From NCBI GenBank assembly GCA_964614605.1, contig CAZTLU010000001.1, positions 1 to 64,000 of the forward strand: 64,000 nt of DNA. Direction: 5' to 3'. A program made the position numbers and the translations under genes. Shown in pieces: positions 24,033 to 34,149 of this stretch (positions within the stretch are counted from its first letter, which is position 1; every line of letters starts with the position of its first letter). Below the pieces are notes generated by a model, which was given only the letters and a program-made list of their open reading frames with translations, had not been told where the DNA came from and made no database searches. Source of the stretch: Fimenecus sp964614605 (GTDB lineage: Bacteria > Bacillota > Clostridia > Oscillospirales > Acutalibacteraceae).

Positions 24033-26183
24033 TTATTCTGCGCTCTCGCTATCGGGACCCAAACTTACAGTAATCACAATCTCTGTACTTGTTGAGATTT
24101 TGGTTGTACCATCAGATGTAGGAGTCTGTGCAATGACTTCACCAGCGGTTTTTTCGTTAACCTCTTCAACGACCTTAATGTTTGTAAAGCCTGCATTGTT
24201 CAAATCATCAAGTGCAACGTCCTTCATACTGCCAATAACATTAGGCAAAACCTCTGTGTTGTCAAAAGCAATATTTTCAACATTGCTCAAAACTGCGGGG
24301 ACCTTGGTAAAGTCAACATTACCCTGCTGAACAAGAATATCGTCAATCATCACCTTATAAGTTCCATCTGCACCCTTACCTGTCAAGGTATAGGTCTTGG
24401 TCGCACCGTCAAGATAAAGTTCTTTTGATTCAAAGTACAGCTCATTATTCAAATAAATCTTCAAAATACCGCTCTTGTTTACTGCGGGCAATGTTACAGT
24501 AATATCAACAGATGATTCACTTGGAACGCCATTACTTACAGTAAAGTCAATTTTAGAGCCGACCGGAACTTTAGTATCCTTGGCAATACTCTGCTCAACA
24601 ACAATACCTGCTTCAAGATTACTATCAACTTCAGTTACTGTACCAACCTCAAGGTCAGAAGCTTTAAGAAGCTGCACTGCAACCTCTTTGCTGCATCCTT
24701 CGATTTCGGGAACCTTTGTGGTTTCTTGCTCATCAGTTGCAATATATACAACAACTTCAGAACCCGTTCTGACGGAAGAGCCAACCTCGGGTGAAGTTTT
24801 AATAACAAGACCTGCGGCAATAGTTTCTGAATATTCAGACATAATTGTGGGAACAAGACCGCGTGATATGAGATAGCTCTTTGCCTGTTCTTCATTCATA
24901 CTTAAAATTGATGAATCAATGACAACGCTGTCTTTCTGTACAATTGTCAAAGTGATTTCAGTACCCTTCTTTACCTTTTCACTTGCAGAAGGATTCTGGT
25001 CGGTAACCGTACCGTCATCAAGAGTTGAACTTTCGGTAAACTCAAGTTTAAATGTAAAGTCATCAGTGTATTCGGTATTATTTTCAATATTATCATAATA
25101 GTTAAGGTTAACAAAATTTGGAACCTCAACCTTTTGGTTCTTTAGTCCAAGCAAAACTGCAACTATAATGAGAATAAGTACGACAAAGCCTGCGATTGCC
25201 CCCATCATAATAGCTGTTGTCTTATTGATTGCTCTTTTTTCAGTTTCAACCGGTAGCTCTTCATTTACGGATTGTACGCGTGTTGCGGCACCGCCTGTTC
25301 TTACATATTTTGTAGGCTCCTGGTCAACAAAATATGTGTAGTTAAACTTAACTGCAGGATTACGCTTAAATTCATTTATATCCATAAGCATTTCTGCAGC
25401 AGAACGGTATCTGTCATTAGGATTTTTTTGCATTGCACGAATTGTAATCTGTTCAAGACCTAAAGGTAATGTGGGAACAATCTCTCGCGGACGCTTAGGG
25501 TCCTGCTGAAGCTGCATAATTGCAACAGAAACTGCACTGTCTGACTGAAAAGGCAACTGACCTGTAAGCATTTCATACATAACAACGCCAACTGAATAAA
25601 TATCTGCCTTATCATCAGTCATTTCTCCGCGAGCCTGCTCGGGACTGATATAATGCACCGAACCGATTGCGTTTTCGGAAGTTGTTTTGGAATCCATTCT
25701 GCTGAATCTTGCAATACCAAAATCAGTAACCTTTATGGTTCCATCCTGCAAAAGCATAATATTCTGTGGCTTTATATCTTGATGAACAATGCCTTTGTCG
25801 TGAGCGTGCTGAAGAGCGGCAAGAATCTGTCCCATAAAATGAACAGCTTCCTTCCAGTTTACAACGCCTTGCTGTTCGATATACTCTTTAAGAGTAATTC
25901 CGTCAACATATTCCATAACAATATACTGAAGTCTGTCGCCAAAGCTTACATTGTAAACGCGAACGATATTGGGATGTGAAAGTACTGCAATTGCCTTTGA
26001 CTCGTTCTTAAATCTGCGCTTAAATTCTTCGTTGGTAAGATATTCATCCTTCAAGATTTTTATAGCAACTATTCTATCGTCAATGTTGTCGTAAGCCTTA
26101 TAAACAACTGCCATTCCACCAACGCCAATAATCTCTCTTATTTCATATCGTCCATCAAGACGTTTACCACAAAAATTATCCAT
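24033..26183 (-). CDS. prkC: PASTA-domain Ser/Thr protein kinase
   Basis: Membrane kinase that senses muropeptides or lipid II and controls wall growth and germination. In 716 residues: kinase domain (about 10-270) with Lys42, the catalytic loop HQDIKPQN (134-141) and DFG at 154-156; membrane helix (about 321-346); three PASTA repeats (about 350-550); a beta-rich insert (about 553-625); and a fourth PASTA (about 640-710). The catalytic loop has Gln where nearly all relatives have Arg (HRD), with the catalytic Asp136 retained. AAGGAG precedes the ATG. The cognate phosphatase gene lies 21 bases upstream. Confidence 0.95.
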   Translation of the reverse strand: MDNFCGKRLDGRYEIREIIGVGGMAVVYKAYDNIDDRIVAIKILKDEYLTNEEFKRRFKNESKAIAVLSHPNIVRVYNVSFGDRLQYIVMEYVDGITLKEYIEQQGVVNWKEAVHFMGQILAALQHAHDKGIVHQDIKPQNIMLLQDGTIKVTDFGIARFSRMDSKTTSENAIGSVHYISPEQARGEMTDDKADIYSVGVVMYEMLTGQLPFQSDSAVSVAIMQLQQDPKRPREIVPTLPLGLEQITIRAMQKNPNDRYRSAAEMLMDINEFKRNPAVKFNYTYFVDQEPTKYVRTGGAATRVQSVNEELPVETEKRAINKTTAIMMGAIAGFVVLILIIVAVLLGLKNQKVEVPNFVNLNYYDNIENNTEYTDDFTFKLEFTESSTLDDGTVTDQNPSASEKVKKGTEITLTIVQKDSVVIDSSILSMNEEQAKSYLISRGLVPTIMSEYSETIAAGLVIKTSPEVGSSVRTGSEVVVYIATDEQETTKVPEIEGCSKEVAVQLLKASDLEVGTVTEVDSNLEAGIVVEQSIAKDTKVPVGSKIDFTVSNGVPSESSVDITVTLPAVNKSGILKIYLNNELYFESKELYLDGATKTYTLTGKGADGTYKVMIDDILVQQGNVDFTKVPAVLSNVENIAFDNTEVLPNVIGSMKDVALDDLNNAGFTNIKVVEEVNEKTAGEVIAQTPTSDGTTKISTSTEIVITVSLGPDSESAE

Positions 26184-26204
26184 AATTTATGCTCCTTTCA
26201 ACAA

Positions 26205-26933
26205 TCAATAGGAAATTGTTACAACGGTTATATTGTCGCCGCCGCCATTTGCATTTGCTCTGTTAACAAGACGTTCAGTATATTCAAAAAATTTACCGTC
26301 AGATGTTAATTCATAAATCTCATCTTGTTCAACATAATTAGTCAAACCATCAGTAGCTATAATTAAAACATCATTCTCGTCAATATTATCCTCACAAAAA
26401 TCAATACGAATTTCTTCGTCAACGCCCAAAGCGCGAGTGATTATATTTTTACGCGGGTCAATTTTTGCCTGGTCCGGCGTGAGATTTCCATTGTCAACCA
26501 TTTCCTGAACAAATGAATGGTCTTTAGTAAGCTGACGCAATTTTTTATCAGAGAGTATATAGGCTCTTGAATCACCCGCATGAGCAATGCAGACTGTTCC
26601 GTCAACAACAATGGCGACTACAACCGTCGTACCCATTCCCGAAAGCTCAGGATTATCTTTAGCCATATCATACACATTGATATTAGCGGCGTAAATCGCA
26701 GAGGTGAGCATATTCCTGATTGAATTAAATCCCATTCCTTGACGATATGTTGACGAAATTCGTTCTGAGATGATTTTTACAGCAGTTGTACTGGCAATGT
26801 TGCCACCTGAAACGCCACCCATACCATCACAAACCACAGCCCACGCAACAGAACCGGATAATTCGCCGGCAGCATAGGAATCCTGATTACTGCTTCGTTT
26901 TAACCCGATATCAGTTTTGGCTACTATTCTCAT
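26205..26933 (-). CDS. prpC: PP2C-family protein phosphatase
   Basis: Metal-dependent Ser/Thr phosphatase that reverses PrkC phosphorylation. The 242-residue protein has the PP2C motif set: RSSNQDSY near 13-20, VCDGMGGVSGG near 34-44, AHAGDSRAYIL, and GGDNITVV at the end, with the metal-binding aspartates in place. The stop of rlmN lies 6 bases before its ATG and GGGTGA serves as ribosome site. The partnership with the kinase immediately downstream is standard in Firmicutes. Confidence 0.95.
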   Translation of the reverse strand: MRIVAKTDIGLKRSSNQDSYAAGELSGSVAWAVVCDGMGGVSGGNIASTTAVKIISERISSTYRQGMGFNSIRNMLTSAIYAANINVYDMAKDNPELSGMGTTVVVAIVVDGTVCIAHAGDSRAYILSDKKLRQLTKDHSFVQEMVDNGNLTPDQAKIDPRKNIITRALGVDEEIRIDFCEDNIDENDVLIIATDGLTNYVEQDEIYELTSDGKFFEYTERLVNRANANGGGDNITVVTISY

Positions 26934-26939
26934 TTCATA

Positions 26940-27974
26940 TCACCCACTTTTCCTTTTAGACGCTCGAAGCTGACCGCATGAAGCGTTAATATCGCTACCA
27001 AGAGTTCTGCGCACAGTTGCAGTAATTCCTCTTGACGATAATATTTCAATAAATTTTTTCTGCCTTTCTGCCGTGCTTTTCTGATAATCAGTTTCACGCA
27101 CATTGTTAACGGGAATTAAATTAACATGAGCTAACGTTCCCTTAAGCCTTTTTGCAAGCTCAAGTGCACAAGCATCACTGTCGTTCACATCACGAATCAT
27201 TGCATATTCAAATGAAATTCTGCGTCCCGTAGTATCGGCATAATATTTACAAGCCTTTAAAAGCTCTTCTACATCATATTTATTATTGACAGGCATGGAT
27301 TTTGACCTGATTCTGTTATTTGGTGCGTGAAGAGAAACAGAAAGCGTCAAACCAAGCTTTTTCTCTGCTAAATCATATATTTTCGGAACAATTCCACAGG
27401 TTGACAATGAAATATGTCGCATGCTCATATTCTGACCCTTTTCGTCAGTTATTAGCTCAAGCATACGCATAACATTATCATAATTATCGAGTGGCTCACC
27501 AGTACCCATAAGAACAAGGTGATTGATTTTTACGCCGAGGTCACGCTGTGCCGAATAAATTTCAGAAAGCATTTCCCCCGCAGTTAAATGACGCACAAAA
27601 CCGCCGATTGCAGATGCACAGAATGTGCACCCCATTTTGCAACCTACCTGCGTTGAAATACAGATTGAATAACCGTATTTATATTTCATTACAACACTTT
27701 CAACATATTCACCGTCAGAAAGTGTGAAAAGATATTTAACTGTATCGTCAATTTTTGACACAAGCTTTGTATTGATTTCACAATTGCTGAAAGAAAAATG
27801 TTGCTGAAGCTTTTCGCGCATATCCTTTGAAATATTTGTCATTTCATCAAATGATACAACGCATTTTTCGTGAATCCACGAATAAATCTGCTTTGCCCTG
27901 AAAAGAGGTAAACCCAATGCAGATATTTCTCCTGATAATTCACTGAAGCTCATTGAGCGAATATCCTTGAGCAT
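26940..27974 (-). CDS. rlmN: 23S rRNA (A2503-C2) / tRNA (A37-C2) methyltransferase RlmN
   Basis: Radical SAM enzyme that methylates C2 of A2503 in 23S rRNA and A37 in some tRNAs. The 344-residue protein carries the CxxxCxxC cluster motif in GCKMGCTFCAS, the GTGEPLDNYDN segment and the C-terminal Cys of SCGQLR, needed for release of the methylated base. AAAGGA precedes the ATG at 27974, five bases after the rsmB stop. Confidence 0.96.
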   Translation of the reverse strand: MLKDIRSMSFSELSGEISALGLPLFRAKQIYSWIHEKCVVSFDEMTNISKDMREKLQQHFSFSNCEINTKLVSKIDDTVKYLFTLSDGEYVESVVMKYKYGYSICISTQVGCKMGCTFCASAIGGFVRHLTAGEMLSEIYSAQRDLGVKINHLVLMGTGEPLDNYDNVMRMLELITDEKGQNMSMRHISLSTCGIVPKIYDLAEKKLGLTLSVSLHAPNNRIRSKSMPVNNKYDVEELLKACKYYADTTGRRISFEYAMIRDVNDSDACALELAKRLKGTLAHVNLIPVNNVRETDYQKSTAERQKKFIEILSSRGITATVRRTLGSDINASCGQLRASKRKSG

Positions 27975-27979
27975 AATAA

Positions 27980-29266
27980 TTATCCTTTAGTAAATTTGGC
28001 AACAAAGAAACCGTCAGTGCCGTTTTTATGCGGCATTAAGGTCATATACCCGTCAGCGTCAGTAAGTTCAATTTTGCTGAACTCAGGATTTAAAGATAAG
28101 AATTTATCGCATATGTGTTGATTTTCTTTCTTGTTCAATGAACAAGTAGAATAAACAAGCACGCCGTTATCCTTTAAATACTTTGATGCACAATTTAATA
28201 TATTGTACTGTAAATCACATAATTTGTCAACAAAGCCCAAATCCTTATACTTGATTTCAGGCTTTCTTCTGATAACGCCCAAACCACTGCAGGGAACATC
28301 ACAGAGAATTTTGTCAGCAAGTGGCAAAGCTTCGTTATGAACAGACGAATCCCCTACAGTTCCATTAATAATATCAATACCCAATCTTTGAGCACCATCA
28401 TTTATAAGTTTTACACGGTGCTCATACAAATCGAAGGAAAAAATTTCACCTTTGTTCAGCATCATTTCTGCCATTGTGAAGGATTTACCACCTGGTGAAG
28501 AACACATATCAAATACAATATCATTTGGTTGAGGATTTAGCTGTTCAACGCAAATCTGCGATGCGAAATCCTGTGCATGAAATAAGCCGTTTTTATACGC
28601 TTCAGTTTTGAATACGGCATTACCGCTTTTAATAATTAAGGCATTTGGGAAAGAGTCTAATATTTCTGTTTCAACACCATTGTTTTCAAGGAGTTTTTTC
28701 AAGTCATATACGGATGTTTTTAAAGTATTGACACGAATTACTAACGGCACTGCCCCGACAGAAGCCTCTAAAAGCTTTTTAGCATCTTCATAACCGTAAT
28801 CTTTAATATAATGTGAAACGAGCTCTTGCGGGCAAGAATAAGCAATACTTAAATCATAAGTTTTGTTATCTGTTTCCGGCAACTTGGTTTCTGTTGAAGA
28901 AACCTTGCGTAGCACCGAATTCACCAGACCCGAAGCATACGCACATTTTGCTTTTTTTACAAGCTTAACGCTTTCATTAACAGCCGCAGAAACAGGAACC
29001 TTATCCATAAATTTCAACTGATATGTACCCATTCGTAAAATTGTAAGTACTTGTGGGTTAAGCTTTTTAATTGGTTGGGAAAGAAATTGAGATAAAATAT
29101 AATCCAAAGTAATTTTTCGCTCAATTACACCGTAAACCAAATTGCACACAAATGGCGCAGAGGTTGCCTGATTAGAGCTTAAAACATTATCAAGCGCTAT
29201 GTTGGAGTAAGCTTTGTCATGTTCAATTTTACTTAAAATTTTAAAAGCTAATAATCTGTCATCCAT
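27980..29266 (-). CDS. rsmB: 16S rRNA (cytosine-967-C5) methyltransferase RsmB
   Basis: SAM-dependent methyltransferase for C967 of 16S rRNA. The 428-residue protein has an N-terminal NusB-like RNA-binding domain (about 1-140) and a C-terminal Rossmann methyltransferase domain. The SAM-binding DMCSSPGGKSF, the PCSG loop and the catalytic Cys in YSTCSLNKKEN are visible. It begins three bases after the zinc protease stop, with a weak ribosome site, so is probably translated by coupling. Confidence 0.95.
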   Translation of the reverse strand: MDDRLLAFKILSKIEHDKAYSNIALDNVLSSNQATSAPFVCNLVYGVIERKITLDYILSQFLSQPIKKLNPQVLTILRMGTYQLKFMDKVPVSAAVNESVKLVKKAKCAYASGLVNSVLRKVSSTETKLPETDNKTYDLSIAYSCPQELVSHYIKDYGYEDAKKLLEASVGAVPLVIRVNTLKTSVYDLKKLLENNGVETEILDSFPNALIIKSGNAVFKTEAYKNGLFHAQDFASQICVEQLNPQPNDIVFDMCSSPGGKSFTMAEMMLNKGEIFSFDLYEHRVKLINDGAQRLGIDIINGTVGDSSVHNEALPLADKILCDVPCSGLGVIRRKPEIKYKDLGFVDKLCDLQYNILNCASKYLKDNGVLVYSTCSLNKKENQHICDKFLSLNPEFSKIELTDADGYMTLMPHKNGTDGFFVAKFTKG

Positions 29267-29269
29267 AGT

Positions 29270-29974
29270 TTATTTTTTTCTTCTGTTTACCATTAAAATA
29301 AGTCTTAACAAGTTTGCAACACTAACTGCAAGAGCAGCAACATATGTCATAGCTGCTGCAGTCAAAACCTTTTTCGCGCCATTTTTCTCTTCTTCACCAA
29401 GCAAATCAGCTTGACCGATAACACTTAACGCTCTTTTGCTTGCATTGAACTCAACCGGTAAGGTTATGAGTTGAAACAAAACTGCAAAGGCAAAGAATAT
29501 TACACCGAACATTGCCAAAGACTCAAACCCAAGAAAAAAGCCCAAAATTGCAAGAGGAAAACCAAGCTTTGAGCCAAGACTTGCAACAGGTAAAATAAAA
29601 TTACGAATCTTAATCGGCACATAGCTTTGTGCATACTGTGCGGCGTGACCTGCCTCGTGACAAGCAACACCAATAGCTGCAACAGATGTTGAATTATATA
29701 CACTGTCAGAAAGTCTTATCACATTGGTTCTCGGGTCATAATGGTCAGTAAGATTACCTGAAACACGCTCAATCTGCACATTAGTAATTCCATAATAACG
29801 AAGTATTTCAAACGCCGCCTGTGCTCCGGTAATTCTGCGGGCAGACATCACTTTTGAATACTTTTTAAATGTAGAATTAACCCTTGCTGATGCAATCATT
29901 GAGAAAATAAGCACGGGTAAAACGAGAATCACATAATAGTAGTTTGACAAATAGTAATATGAAAAATAATCCAT
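29270..29974 (-). CDS. YugP-type zinc metallopeptidase (membrane)
   Basis: A 234-residue membrane protein of the neutral zinc metallopeptidase family (YugP). It has a first helix near 15-30, the zinc motif HEAGHAAQ near 114-121, and three further hydrophobic segments in the C-terminal half (ILPVASLGSKLGFPLAIL region onward). Its function is unknown; position between fmt and rsmB is common in Clostridia. The ATG lies three bases after the fmt stop. Confidence 0.88.
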   Translation of the reverse strand: MDYFSYYYLSNYYYVILVLPVLIFSMIASARVNSTFKKYSKVMSARRITGAQAAFEILRYYGITNVQIERVSGNLTDHYDPRTNVIRLSDSVYNSTSVAAIGVACHEAGHAAQYAQSYVPIKIRNFILPVASLGSKLGFPLAILGFFLGFESLAMFGVIFFAFAVLFQLITLPVEFNASKRALSVIGQADLLGEEEKNGAKKVLTAAAMTYVAALAVSVANLLRLILMVNRRKK

Positions 29975-29977
29975 ATT

Positions 29978-30910
29978 TTACACTCCTGCTAAAGTTCCTT
30001 TTTCTATGCGCTGACCTCTCAAGAAGCTCTGTGTATCCATCTTTTTCTTGCCTTCTGCCTGAATTTCAAGAATTTCAACACACTTTCCGTCACCGCACAT
30101 GATAACAAGTCTGTTATTATTATCAACAATTTCGCCGGGATTTCCCGAAAAAATTTCTTCCAAAATTCTCGATTTGTGAATTTTAAATTTTTTACCGTTG
30201 ATTACTGTTGTTGCAATTGGCCACGAGTATAAGCCACGCACTTTATTATGAACCGCTGTTGCAGATTTTGTAAAATCAATAGGGCAAATCTCTTTTGTGA
30301 TTATAGGTGCGTAATTTGAAAGAGAATCATCCTGTTTTTCAGGCTTTAATTCACCATTTTTCAAGGCATCTATTGTTTCAATTAAAACCTCCGCTCCCAT
30401 TGTGGAAAGCTTGTCGAAAAGTTCTTCCGCAGTTATGTCTTCGGTTATTTTAATTGCCTTTTTAATGAGCATGTCGCCTGTATCAAGACCAACATCCATT
30501 TGCATTGAAGTTACTCCTGTTTCGGCTTCACCGTTAAGTATGCTCCATTGAATCGGTGCCGCACCGCGAAGCTTGGGAAGCAATGATGCATGAATATTGA
30601 TGCATCCGTATTTTACACTCTCAAGAATTTCTTTGGGAAGAATTTTACCGAAAGCTACAACAATAATTAAATCTGCTTCAAGTGAATTTATGATTTCCAA
30701 TGCCTCGCCGTTTCGCATAGAAGTGGGTTGAAAAACAGGCAAATTATAATTCAATGCACATTGCTTTACGGGAGGCGGAGTTAACTCGTAACCTCTACCC
30801 TTTGGTTTGTCGGGCTGTGTGAATACGCCAACAACCTCATTATCACTTTTTATTAACGCTTCAAGGCAGGGAACCGAAAAATCAGGAGTTCCCATAAAAA
30901 TAATACGCAT
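29978..30910 (-). CDS. fmt: Methionyl-tRNA formyltransferase
   Basis: Formylates initiator Met-tRNA with 10-formyl-tetrahydrofolate. The 310-residue protein begins MRIIFMGTPDFSVP and has the active-site blocks INIHASLLPKLRGAAPI and the later GDMLI helix, then the C-terminal tRNA-binding barrel. The start at 30910 is four bases after the def stop, with GAGTGA as ribosome site; an upstream in-frame extension inside def lacks one. The priA-def-fmt order is typical of Firmicutes. Confidence 0.96.
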   Translation of the reverse strand: MRIIFMGTPDFSVPCLEALIKSDNEVVGVFTQPDKPKGRGYELTPPPVKQCALNYNLPVFQPTSMRNGEALEIINSLEADLIIVVAFGKILPKEILESVKYGCINIHASLLPKLRGAAPIQWSILNGEAETGVTSMQMDVGLDTGDMLIKKAIKITEDITAEELFDKLSTMGAEVLIETIDALKNGELKPEKQDDSLSNYAPIITKEICPIDFTKSATAVHNKVRGLYSWPIATTVINGKKFKIHKSRILEEIFSGNPGEIVDNNNRLVIMCGDGKCVEILEIQAEGKKKMDTQSFLRGQRIEKGTLAGV

Positions 30911-30914
30911 AATA

Positions 30915-31391
30915 TCACTCGTTTCCAATATTGAATCTAGCAAGGTCGTCTTCACTCGCAAGTACATCAGTATAAATTATACCGTCAAGGTGGTCAAGCT
31001 CATGGCAGAAAGCCTTTGCTTTAAGCTCTGTACCCTTGTAAACACACCAATTGCCGTATCTGTTTTGCGCCTTGACTTTAACGGTCATTGGGCGAACTGT
31101 ATAACCCTGTTTGCCAGGCAGAGAAAGGCAACCCTCAACACTGCATTGTTCACCCTCACGCTCAATGATTTCGGGATTTACAAGCTCCATTAATCCATCA
31201 CCAACATCTATAACGACAATTCTTCTCAATATTCCAACCTGAACGCCTGCAAGACCAACACCGTCAGCAGCATACATTGTTTCAGCCATATCGTCAAGTA
31301 TTTCCCAGAGTCTCTCGTCGAAATTCTCAACAGGTCTGCTCTTTTTTCTCAAAATAGGGTCCTCTTCTGTTCTGATTTTTCTAATAGCCAT
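30915..31391 (-). CDS. def: Peptide deformylase
   Basis: Removes the formyl group from nascent proteins. The 158-residue protein has motif I GVGLAGVQVG (44-53), motif II EGCLSLP with metal-binding Cys88, and motif III HELDH with His130 and His134. Motif I has Gly-Val in place of the common Ala-Pro, a variant seen in clostridial forms. The ATG at 31391, nine bases after GAGG, is preferred to the GTG and ATG that overlap the priA stop and the ribosome site itself. Confidence 0.95.
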   Translation of the reverse strand: MAIRKIRTEEDPILRKKSRPVENFDERLWEILDDMAETMYAADGVGLAGVQVGILRRIVVIDVGDGLMELVNPEIIEREGEQCSVEGCLSLPGKQGYTVRPMTVKVKAQNRYGNWCVYKGTELKAKAFCHELDHLDGIIYTDVLASEDDLARFNIGNE

Positions 31392-31402
31392 ATCAATCAT
31401 CC

Positions 31403-33859
31403 TCACAATAAACTTTCAGGATTTATGTCAGCGAAAATACTGACATCATCATATTTTTTATTCTTCATAAATGCCTTTAACAAATCGCTGATAAATATTC
31501 TCAATCGTTTGGAATATCGGCATTTAATTATAATTCTATTTCTGAATTTTCCGCCAATTTTTGCAATTTTCGGCGTTGCAGGACCGAGCACAATAATTTG
31601 CACATCGCTATATTGCTCTGAATGAAGCTTTTTAAGCGTATCAACAAATTCCATTGCTGCATCATTTACAGAAAATTCTCTTTCACCGGAAAATCCGATA
31701 ACACACAAATCACAATAAGGCGGATAAGCCATTGCTTTTCGCATCTCAATTTCAATATCATAGAACGCTTTATAATCTTGCTCTTTTGCAAGATTTACAA
31801 TTTCACTGTCAGTAAAAGCGGTCTGAATATATGCTTTTCCGGGGAAATCTCCCCTGCCACTTCTTCCAACAACTTGAGTAATAAGGTCAAACGCACGCTC
31901 ACCGCTCTTGAAATCGTCATTAAAGAGCATCTGGTCAACACTCAATACACCTACAAGGGTAACATCGGGGAAATTTAACCCTTTTGCGACCATCTGAGTT
32001 CCTACAAGAATATCGTATTCACCTTTCGCAAAGCTACCGAATTTTTCTTCATAAGAAAAACGTGATGTTGTTGTATCTGTATCCATTCGCAAAATTTTTG
32101 CGTTGGGTACAATCATTGCAAGCTCTTCTTCAAGCTTTTGAGTACCCGTGCCCGTAAAACGAACTGTTTCATTTCCACAATTATTGCATTTTTTTGTGAA
32201 CGGCACGGAATAACCGCAATAATGACACATAAGCCTGCCATTTTTTAAGTGATAGGTCAACGAAATACTGCAATTCGGGCAAGTCATAACCATACCACAT
32301 TCAGTACATGACGCGTATGTATTATAACCACGGCGGTTAAGCAACAGAATTGACTGCTTGTGATTTTCAAAATTAAGGTGCAATTCTTCGGCAAGCTTTT
32401 TGCTAACATTTTCAAGCACCATATTTGTCTGATATGTAGTGTCAACTAATTCAACTTGCGGTAAACCAGAATTACCATATCTATTCTTTAACTCAAAAAG
32501 TGAATATGCACCACTTTTAGCCTTTGAATATGTTTCTATTGACGGAGTCGCTGATGAGAGTAACAACAATCCGTTATGACATCCAACTCGGTATGAAGCT
32601 ACATCACGAGCGTGATATCTTGGGGTCATTTCAGATTTATAGGTATGCTCCTGCTCTTCATCAATAATGATAAGACCAATATCTTCAAATGGTGCAAAAA
32701 CAGCTGAACGGGTGCCAATTGCTATTTGTGCATCACCGCGCTTAATTCTTTTCCACTCGTCAAGTCGCTGTCCCATTGAAAGTGCACTGTGAAAAACTGC
32801 TACTTTACTGCCATAACGCTCATAAAAAAGTGATAGCATTTGCGGAGTCAAAGAAATTTCAGGAATAAGAACAATTATACCGCGATTTGTTTTTACCACT
32901 TCGTCAATAAGCTTCATATAGACCTGGGTTTTGCCACTGCCCGTTACACCATATAGCAAAGCACCTTTAGGCTCATTGCTACTATAAAGCTCAAGAAGTC
33001 CTTTAAACGCAGTATTCTGCTCATCAGAAAGCACAATTTCATCTGCATTTGGTTCATCAATGTCACTATAAGGAGAGCGGTAAACCTCGTTGTCATAAAA
33101 CTCAACTATACCCTTGTTAGCAAGTGCAGTTACAACAGCAACAGTATAGCCGGTAAAATAACAAATTTCTTTTACGGATGCCGTACCCACATCAGCAAGA
33201 ATTTTTACAATTTCTTTCTGCTTTTTAGTTAATTTTGAAATCTGCTCTGTATTTTCCTCGGGGTCAATTTTAAGACGAACCATTTTAATTGTGGCATCGC
33301 CAACTCTTCTTTGTGTATCAATATTTTTAAGAAGAATTCCAAGAGATACCATTCTATCCAATATTTCGTCGCACTTTTTAATCTTGCAAGCAGAGGAAAT
33401 CGTTTCTGCTTTAAGAAAGGTATTCTTTTCTTTCAGATAAGAATAAACAGTGTTTTCACTCTCGCCGTTTACAATGCCGTCAAAATCGGGATTAACTGCA
33501 TAGAGCAAATGGACAGACATAGAAAAGCCAAGAGGTAAAAACATTTTGCAGGCCTCAAAGTAGGTGCAAAAAGTTCTGTCATGAATATAATTTGCAGTCA
33601 AAATCATTTCGCGTGTTAGCAAGGGCTCATCGTCAATAACACTGTCAATTTTTTTCAATGTTTTAGTGGTGATTTCACCCTCTGTAACAGAAAAAACAAT
33701 ACCAACGCGCTTTTTTGAACCGTTACCAAAAGGTACAAGAACTCTTTTGCCTGCGCAAACCTCTCGACATAAATAATCGGGAACAGAATAATCAAATAAC
33801 ATATCAAAGGAAAATGCCGTATTTTCAACGGCAACCTTTGCAACAGTTAAAAGTCCCAT
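31403..33859 (-). CDS. priA: Primosomal replication restart helicase PriA
   Basis: Superfamily 2 helicase that reloads replication at stalled forks. The 818-residue protein has the N-terminal 3' binding domain, Walker A GVTGSGKTQV, box II IIDEEQEHTYK, and two zinc-binding clusters in CTECGMVMTCPNC and CHYCG...CNNCG, then motifs V and VI (GTQMVAKGLNFP, QVVGRSGRGD). AAAGGGGG precedes the ATG. The coaBC gene often found between rpoZ and priA is absent here. Confidence 0.96.
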   Translation of the reverse strand: MGLLTVAKVAVENTAFSFDMLFDYSVPDYLCREVCAGKRVLVPFGNGSKKRVGIVFSVTEGEITTKTLKKIDSVIDDEPLLTREMILTANYIHDRTFCTYFEACKMFLPLGFSMSVHLLYAVNPDFDGIVNGESENTVYSYLKEKNTFLKAETISSACKIKKCDEILDRMVSLGILLKNIDTQRRVGDATIKMVRLKIDPEENTEQISKLTKKQKEIVKILADVGTASVKEICYFTGYTVAVVTALANKGIVEFYDNEVYRSPYSDIDEPNADEIVLSDEQNTAFKGLLELYSSNEPKGALLYGVTGSGKTQVYMKLIDEVVKTNRGIIVLIPEISLTPQMLSLFYERYGSKVAVFHSALSMGQRLDEWKRIKRGDAQIAIGTRSAVFAPFEDIGLIIIDEEQEHTYKSEMTPRYHARDVASYRVGCHNGLLLLSSATPSIETYSKAKSGAYSLFELKNRYGNSGLPQVELVDTTYQTNMVLENVSKKLAEELHLNFENHKQSILLLNRRGYNTYASCTECGMVMTCPNCSISLTYHLKNGRLMCHYCGYSVPFTKKCNNCGNETVRFTGTGTQKLEEELAMIVPNAKILRMDTDTTTSRFSYEEKFGSFAKGEYDILVGTQMVAKGLNFPDVTLVGVLSVDQMLFNDDFKSGERAFDLITQVVGRSGRGDFPGKAYIQTAFTDSEIVNLAKEQDYKAFYDIEIEMRKAMAYPPYCDLCVIGFSGEREFSVNDAAMEFVDTLKKLHSEQYSDVQIIVLGPATPKIAKIGGKFRNRIIIKCRYSKRLRIFISDLLKAFMKNKKYDDVSIFADINPESLL

Positions 33860-33894
33860 ATTCTGCCCCCTTTCTAATTTCTATTTAGTTTTAA

Positions 33895-34104
33895 TCAGAT
33901 ATTTCTGATTTCTTCAGGCTCTACTACCTCAAATTTACCTGAAATGATTTCGTCAAGTGCAATACTTACAGGCTTTTCACTAAGAATTTCACCATTTTCC
34001 TGTGCATCTGCAGATATTTCTCTTGCTCTTTTTGCAACAGCAGTTACAAGAGAATAACGGCTTGTATGGTCTTTAAGCACATTTCTTAAATCGGGATTAA
34101 ACAT
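33895..34104 (-). CDS. rpoZ: RNA polymerase omega subunit
   Basis: A 69-residue omega subunit, which clamps the beta' C-terminus during polymerase assembly. The pattern SRYSLVTAVAKRAREI (15-30) is the conserved helical core, followed by the loop KPVSIALDEI. GAGGTAA precedes the ATG. It follows gmk by 45 bases, the usual neighbour in Firmicutes. Confidence 0.93.
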   Translation of the reverse strand: MFNPDLRNVLKDHTSRYSLVTAVAKRAREISADAQENGEILSEKPVSIALDEIISGKFEVVEPEEIRNI

Positions 34105-34149
34105 AATTTATTACCTCACTTATATAATTTTCATTCTTTATATGTAATT

